From contig JACMZG010001913.1 in assembly GCA_018340805.1 (NCBI GenBank), forward strand, positions 38,526,844 through 38,590,843: a DNA stretch of 64,000 nucleotides. The letters run 5' to 3'. The stretch comes from Microvelia longipes (Eukaryota; Arthropoda; Insecta; Hemiptera; Veliidae). Below are positions 57,975 to 64,000 of the stretch, in pieces. A model generated the notes under the pieces. The model was not told the origin of the DNA. It saw only the letters and a program-made list of their open reading frames with translations, and searched no databases. A program made the translations under genes and the position numbers. The first letter of the stretch is position 1; every line of letters starts with the position of its first letter.

Positions 57975-59312
57975 TAAATTATTTTATTCAGTTACCCATT
58001 TACTATCAAAAATAATTTATGAAAATAGAATACTACTCTTTCGATTTTTTGAAAACCAATTTTACACGGCTTGTCATTGAGCGGTATTGAATTTGCGGCA
58101 AACTGCAAAACTCAACCTCTGGGCTTTTATGTTTGTCTTCTGCGGTGTTTAAACCCGTCTATCGAAAGTTTACCTAAGTCAAGCTATTTCTACATTTGAA
58201 TGCCTCTATTTTATTCAGTTTCGACGGTGGTCCTAAAACATTTGCCCTTTTTTCAATTTTTTTTTTCGGGATGAGGCGAATTTTTATGATTGATTGATGA
58301 ATAAATACCTTATGTTTTCGAATTCTACAACCCCTATATCCCCTACCTTTAAAACAGCAAATAACTTGAAATATAAAGAATAAAAAAATCAATTGAACAG
58401 AAACAAAGTTTTTTTTTCGTAGAAAAAACAGCCAATTTTTCTTTCTCCCTAGAATTTAAAAAAATGGTAAAATGTGGAAACGATAAAAAGAGCAAATATT
58501 CTGTTATGTTGACGTTTCTGGTTTTTGTATAAGAAAAAAGAGGATGTATTGTTAGCATAAAGCCTTTATTTCTTCTATTTTTCGTTATGCTTATGTTGAA
58601 TTGTTGACCATCATATTCTTATCAAATCTACATAACTAAAAATTGGTTCTGTTACAACAATCCAAAAAAAAAGTGATTGCCTTCGTAGCTGAAAAATTCT
58701 GTTTATTTTAAAACTTATTTAATTTTTATCTTTTCGTAAGTTTATTATATTAATAATGAAAATAATTTATTATGAATAATATATTCTTTATCAGTGAGTC
58801 CTTCCTCCCAAACAATCCACTCCCACCCCACCTCCATGACCTCAACCTAATAAGCTAATTTTCTTTTTGAAAATTCGCTAAAAACTACTGGACTTAATGC
58901 TTATAGCTTTACCTTATGATACAGGAACTTTAATGATAATTAAATTGATTACTAGACTCTGAAAATTCTAATAATTATCTTCTAATCTTATAGTAACATA
59001 TTTATTTATCATAGACATTATTGTGGTTTATCGCGGCGGGTGACCTACCTTTCAATTGAGTGGGCATGGCTTAATGTCCCACTTTTTGCCCACAGTCAGT
59101 TTGAAATTAAATTTAAATAAAAAATTAAATTTATTAAAAAATATTAAAAAAATTTAAAATTATTTATTTTATAAATTTTTATTTTAAAAATTTATTAAAA
59201 TTAAATTAATTTTTTTAATTAAATTAAAATTTAAATAAAAAAGCAAGAATCAAACTTTAATCTAATAAATTTAAACAAATTAAAATACCGGAACAAAATA
59301 AATATAGGCCCC
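57975..59312. other. AT-rich stretch, no gene seen
   Basis: No supported feature. 59100-59250 is almost only A and T with short A- or T-runs. Confidence 0.4.
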
Positions 59313-59316
59313 CCCC

Positions 59317-59427
59317 GGTCTTCCATACTCCATGATTGGTCTTCCATACTCCATGATTGGTCTTCCATACTCCATGATTGGTCTTCCATACTCCATGATT
59401 GGTCTTCCATACTCCATGATTGGTCTT
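59317..59427. repeat. 21-bp tandem repeat, five units
   Basis: GGTCTTCCATACTCCATGAT with one more T repeats five times without visible change. On the minus strand the array keeps one frame open and encodes a T-N-H-G-V-W-K heptapeptide repeated five times within a 69-codon ORF (59257-59466). Because 21 is a multiple of 3, an open frame is expected by chance, so I do not call a gene. Confidence 0.95.
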
Positions 59428-59429
59428 AG

Positions 59430-60820
59430 CGGAATCGATCCTCCCACTTTCATCTCCTTCGTCCACTTGATAACTTTATAAGAGTAATTTTCTGTTAAAA
59501 ATTTGCAAAATCAATACTGCTTAATTAAATCACATCAATTTGTTATTTTTGGAATTTCTTTATTTCTTTATTAGTTTACAAACCAATTAGCCTAATTTAC
59601 AAAGTTTGAAAGAAAAAATACATTGTTTAAAAAATACATTATTTCCTTTAATAAATAGTAAATGTAACATAAATACTCAAAAAATAAACAATGAAGTGGA
59701 TTTCATTGCAGTAAAATTATATTTACAGCCGAGCGAAGCAAGAACAAAAAACAAATAAAATTACAATACTTCTTTTTTTTAATTTTGATTAAACGCGGTT
59801 GCGTTGGAAAAAAGATTTTATCTATTTTTTTAAGTCCTAAGTACATTATTGTAATATTACATTGTTCAAATCCAAAGCTTTTCATTTATTGTTAACTCCG
59901 CCTTCATTATTTTCCACGAGTTGAAATTTTTGTGTTAATTTTTCCTCGGGCTGTTTTGCCAATTTAATTTTTTTTTGGTCGTTAAAAGATAGGTTTAAAA
60001 GGTAGATTTATAATTCAAAAAGTAACCAGATTAAAAGCAATTTAATACAAATATGTTACAAAAATATATTAAAATATATAAAATCCTTTATATATTTTGT
60101 ATATGTGCTTCCCTAATACATTATTTTTTATTATATTTAACCTTTTTTCACGCTTTAATTAAATATTTCTTTGATAATGTTTTTAGATCTACATTGCTTT
60201 TATACACGGGCGAAGAAATACGTATTTAATATCCTTTATGTATGTAAATTATATATTATATACATTTTTCACCGAGGTCCATTTTGATTATTCAAATTTG
60301 TAATGGTTTTAATAAAAATTTAATTAAAATTGGAGTTGAAAATGAGTCCAGATATTTGAAAATTGTACAATTTAATTTCATGTTTTTATTTGAAAGGGGT
60401 TTTTTTTATTTTGTTACAAAAGGTCATGAAAATGTATTTGTGATTTTTCTTTTAATTTTTCAGAGCATCATAAAAAGTGGTAGGATTGTTCGAAATAACT
60501 TTATTGTAAAAAATCACCGGTGTATGAGGTAAAAAAATCTTCAATTTGTTAATCAATTCTGTAGAGACAATATAACAGCTACATCAATAATTAAGAAAAT
60601 TGCTTTGAAAACAAAAATAATTTTAAGAAAATATTATATCTATTTTAAAAACGATGTAAATTGCTGATAGACTTGATAAACTTGATCACTATTTGGTAGG
60701 TTGACAACCTAGGAGAATTAATTATATTTAATTCGTTTTACTTAACAACAAGAATGAGAGTCTGTCACCTGTCATCCTGTTGTAATTTTTTTTAAAGTAC
60801 TATCATTTCTACAACATCCA
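59430..60820. other. AT-rich stretch, no gene seen
   Basis: No supported feature. The 82-codon plus-strand ORF at 60284 has no motif. Confidence 0.4.
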
Positions 60821-60821
60821 C

Positions 60822-60823
<2 letters not shown>

Positions 60824-60917
<94 letters not shown>
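60824..60917. repeat. (TA)n microsatellite
   Basis: About 94 bp of uninterrupted TA dinucleotides adjoining the truncated 3' side of the LINE. Confidence 0.95.
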
Positions 60918-60918
<1 letters not shown>

Positions 60919-60929
60919 CATTGAAGAAT

Positions 60930-63510
60930 CAGCTAACGTCTATACTCTAGGAGACAATGTCCATGACTTGGTCTCCGTCGAGAAGTGCATGGCATAGCCG
61001 CTTCTATCTTTGATCCGTCTGTATAGAAGACCCTTCTGCCTGGGTATCGGGCGAGAGTCTCCATGTGTCTTAGATTATATACCTCGGGAGGAGTGGATTT
61101 CCCATGTAAGCTTGCGAGCCGAGTGGACATCTCTATGGTACTTATTCTACATCGTGGTATTTCAGGGATGCTTCACTCGAGAATCTCATCTTCTTCTGCT
61201 CCGATCCTCTGGCGAATGCCACGAGGGCCCTGACTGGTAACGGTCGAGTCCATGTACTGAGCCATTTGTAGTCCGACCGAATGGATCATTGGCTGTTGGG
61301 GTGAATTGGCCGAACCAGGATTCACCTCACAACCTAAGCTGGTTAGCATAAATGAATAATAGATAGGACTGTATTTTCTGCAAATGATGAAATGGATAAG
61401 AATAACACTTTATGATATTAATTTGGTTATAATCATATACCATAAACCCTGTACATAATAAATATTTGGCATGAGCGTGCAAGGAGACCCCCGGGAACCC
61501 TTTGTTGAAGTAGTGTCCTCTTCTCTTCTGCTCTCTTAATACAAACTTATATGTGTAAGTGGTAAACCTGCGGTAAATTGAAGGTGGCGATGATATCCTT
61601 AATTGGTGATAGATGGTATAAGACCATAAAGGTTGATGTGTTGGTGATGGTGATGAACGAGTTAGTGAGAAGTGGCAATGTCCAAGAAATGGCGCTGTTA
61701 ACACTCTCACACAACTAAAACTACCAAGAAATGGAGTTGAAACATGAAAATGGTGACAGAAATGGCTTAACTTGTATTAATTCTTGAGAATGCAAAACTA
61801 AACAATTTATCACCTGTGGTACCACACTTTATCTGCATCTGCATTTTCCACAGGTTGCTGGATCACAATTTATCAGCTTGAACAGCCACAGCAACTCTAA
61901 ACATAGATCCAGAAGTTGCTGAGTCAACGTTGCCTAATAAATTGTGACCGGCAATCTGCAAAACATGGGTGCGTTGCGGGAGTAGCATACTTCGTTAATT
62001 ATAGGGGGACCTAAATATGGAGTAAATTAAAATCTAAATAGGAACTATGGTATATCACTCTGCTGGAATAAATTAAATTAAAAAACATGAACAAAAATAT
62101 ACATAAATGTTTGGAGAAGTCCTAACATTGGCCAAAAAACTCTTCTCTGAGGAAGTGACGCGGCTTCGACTTGACTGCCTTCAAAAAGGTCAGAGTCATT
62201 TGCTCCCGGCCGTCCTGCATAGGCAGATCACGAGCCTTTGCCTACAGTTAGCTGACGTTGGTAATAGGAAACTCACCGAGAGCAATTCGGAGTTCTTGCG
62301 GAAAGACTCTTTCCCCCGTCTTCTCATCACTCCTGTAGCCTATCTTCGGGCGAGTGAATGCACACGAAATTCTTTATCATCGAAGATGGGAAAGGACCTT
62401 AATTACATTTCTCTCTTAATTTACAAGTCTCTCTTACAGCGCTGCATAATCATTGATATATGATTCTCCCACTTCAGTTTCGCATCAAATATCAGACTGA
62501 GAAAGCAAATTGTCTTCATCGGCGAGAAGTCTATTGTTGCTTGTAGAATCTCTCTGATATCCTGATCCCGATTCCCCGCGAAGAAGATGCCAAGCTCGTC
62601 CAAATATTGAGATCACTTTCTAGATCATACGCGGAGACCGAGAACAGGGTGGCACTGAGAGTAGAACCTTGTGACGTTTCGTTCTCTTGCTTCTCAAGGT
62701 CAGATGGAGTGGTGCCTAGACTGCCCTAAACACTCTGTTGTCTAGGAAGCCAATGATAAAAACTAATAGCTTTCATTTTAGCCCCCAGTAGTACAACTTT
62801 TTGACGATCCTGTGCTTCCGGGCAATATCGAAGAATTTCGATGGATCGAAGAACACACCGACCACATGTTGCCTGGTGAAACAAAATCAACGCCGCCTTT
62901 ACTTATTTATTTTCCTTTTAACGACCTTTTGTTATTCCATTTGTTTTTTTATGCATTTTAGATAAATTTCTACAAGAGAGTTAGTTGGTTGGTGGTTGTG
63001 GACCTCCTCCGATATCCTGTCTGGCCGGTACTTAACAAATTGTTCTAATTTAATCTAAAAGTTTACTGACGACTCCATAGAGTCTTCTAGGAAACAGGTC
63101 AGAGAGATGGGTCAATAGACTTATTCTTGCCTTTATTGGGAAGCGGTATGATTGCTGCTTCCCTTCAGTTTTATGGATGCATACACACCAGTAGTCCAGA
63201 TCTTGTATATAAATTTAAAAGTCTTCTTCTGCCTCTTTCCGGATGGTTCTTGATGAATGCATACGGAATACCACCCTTTCCGGGAGTGGTATCTTTAGTA
63301 CGGGAGAAGACTGTATTTAACTCTTTAGACGTTAGAAGTGAATCCACTAACGCCTGAATCCTTGATCTAAACTGAGATCTAGAACAAAGAGCTCTCTCTC
63401 TGCTTCTCTATTTTTTTGGAATTCCTCGGAGAAGCCTGATGTAGCAGAAGCAGCCTTGTAGTGATTGTTGTTTTAGTACTCAAAAGGAATTTTTTTTCTT
63501 TGCAGGAAAA
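60930..63510 (-). pseudogene. Broken I-clade-like LINE: reverse transcriptase and RNase H
   Basis: Read on the minus strand in shifting frames, the order is: S-G-F-S-E-E-F-Q-K-N-R-E-A at about 63440; the reverse transcriptase start, with T-P-G-K-G-G-I-P-Y-A-F-I at about 63270; R-E-A-A-I-I-P-L-P at about 63160; V-F-F-D near 62850; the catalytic box region, where the expected Y-A-D-D is damaged and L-G-I-F-F-A-G follows at about 62580; F-D-A-K-L-K-W-E-N-H-I-S at about 62480; and the RNase H start F-Y-T-D-G-S-K at about 61030. Such proteins copy element RNA into the genome and have over 1000 residues. Here numerous frameshifts and stops kill the gene, and the endonuclease domain and the zinc-finger tail are absent. 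Confidence 0.8.
61330..62100. other. Interruption inside the LINE, origin unknown
   Basis: Between reverse transcriptase-like sequence ending by about 62110 and RNase H-side sequence starting at about 61320, minus-strand LINE similarity fades and composition shifts. It could be an inserted element or a decayed thumb/linker. I found no clear terminal repeats. Confidence 0.3.
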
Positions 63511-64000
63511 TTAAACTTTTGAACAAAATTTAGAATTAAAACAGTGTGTGTAAATATGTTTTTAAAACTTGATGTATGACATGTATCTGAAATATTGCAT
63601 AACCCTAATTTGAACCTTTTCCCAAATGAGTAGACATTTAACGATTGTTTATTTTATTATTATACTTTGACTTACAACTGTAATCCTTTTAAATCCTCTG
63701 TTCTTTTCAAAGCTAATACAATTCAACCTGACTGATGGAGTAGACCAACCTATGCAGTGCTATATTATTTTGTATAATTTTTTAAAAACAACACGAAAGA
63801 CAAAATGTAAAAATATATGGTGAAAAAAATGAAATTTTGACGTGATTTTAACAACAAAGTTTACCATGGTGGTTAATTGTTTGAGTATAAAACGCAAGTA
63901 GATTAAGTGGACAAATGGTATTTTTGTTTGTAAAAAAATAAATAACATTCTTTTTGTTTATCGTTGGGAGAATATTTTTTAAATTAAAAATTTTGCGTGG
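63510..64000. other. AT-rich stretch, no gene seen
   Basis: No supported feature up to the window end. Confidence 0.4.

Noticed and set aside
62107..62463. 118-codon plus-strand ORF
   Set aside because: Lies opposite the decayed LINE reading frame and has no motif of its own; a shadow ORF.

Overview
This window looks like non-coding, repeat-dominated eukaryotic DNA. It is very AT-rich, has long simple-sequence tracts, a decayed mariner transposase, a decayed non-LTR retrotransposon with RNase H, many short inverted-repeat elements and several satellites. An arthropod, probably an insect, is the best guess, made from the transposon types alone; the species cannot be named. I see no intact host gene. 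Three or four short open stretches with splice-like borders near 31-33 kb are the only hint of a spliced gene.

Layout. 1-12.5 kb holds heavily decayed elements: a gag-like remnant on the minus strand, purine-rich broken coding-like sequence, a micro-ORF followed by a 43-A run, and a mariner pseudogene ending in a mariner-type terminus. 14.3-16.7 kb is a satellite with a unit of about 107 bp, each unit carrying two TGAGTCA heptamers. 16.86-27.93 kb is one giant palindrome: arms of 5.26 and 5.73 kb around an 84-bp spacer. Each arm carries, from the centre outward, an AATGAG-type repeat, a 47-bp minisatellite of about 2.2 kb, a GC-richer ORF of about 90 codons, a tandem duplication of about 560 bp, an ATT tract, TG-rich repeats and a CGCGC-containing repeat. 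The right arm runs into a 1000-N gap exactly where the satellite should reappear.

29-49 kb is a field of small elements: hairpins, foldbacks, a 513-bp and a 2041-bp element with 8-bp target-site duplications, a TIR pair 1.9 kb apart, a LINE 3' end and a family of foldbacks with a shared GGCGCG(G/A)TGGTCC-type end. 50-58 kb holds four copies of an element of about 850 bp with ACTTTTCCTCATT ends. One copy is interrupted by a 1517-bp TIR element whose interior is ten direct copies and one inverted copy of a 140-bp satellite. 60.9-63.5 kb is a broken I-clade-like LINE on the minus strand.

The genes do not form a pathway. The strongest biological signals are structural: the giant palindrome with its flanking TGAGTCA satellite, and the satellite-filled transposon caught nested in another transposon with a related uninterrupted copy 5 kb away. 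Homopolymer-length differences between near-identical copies suggest imperfect long-read consensus, so the palindrome must be tested against a read-level foldback artefact.
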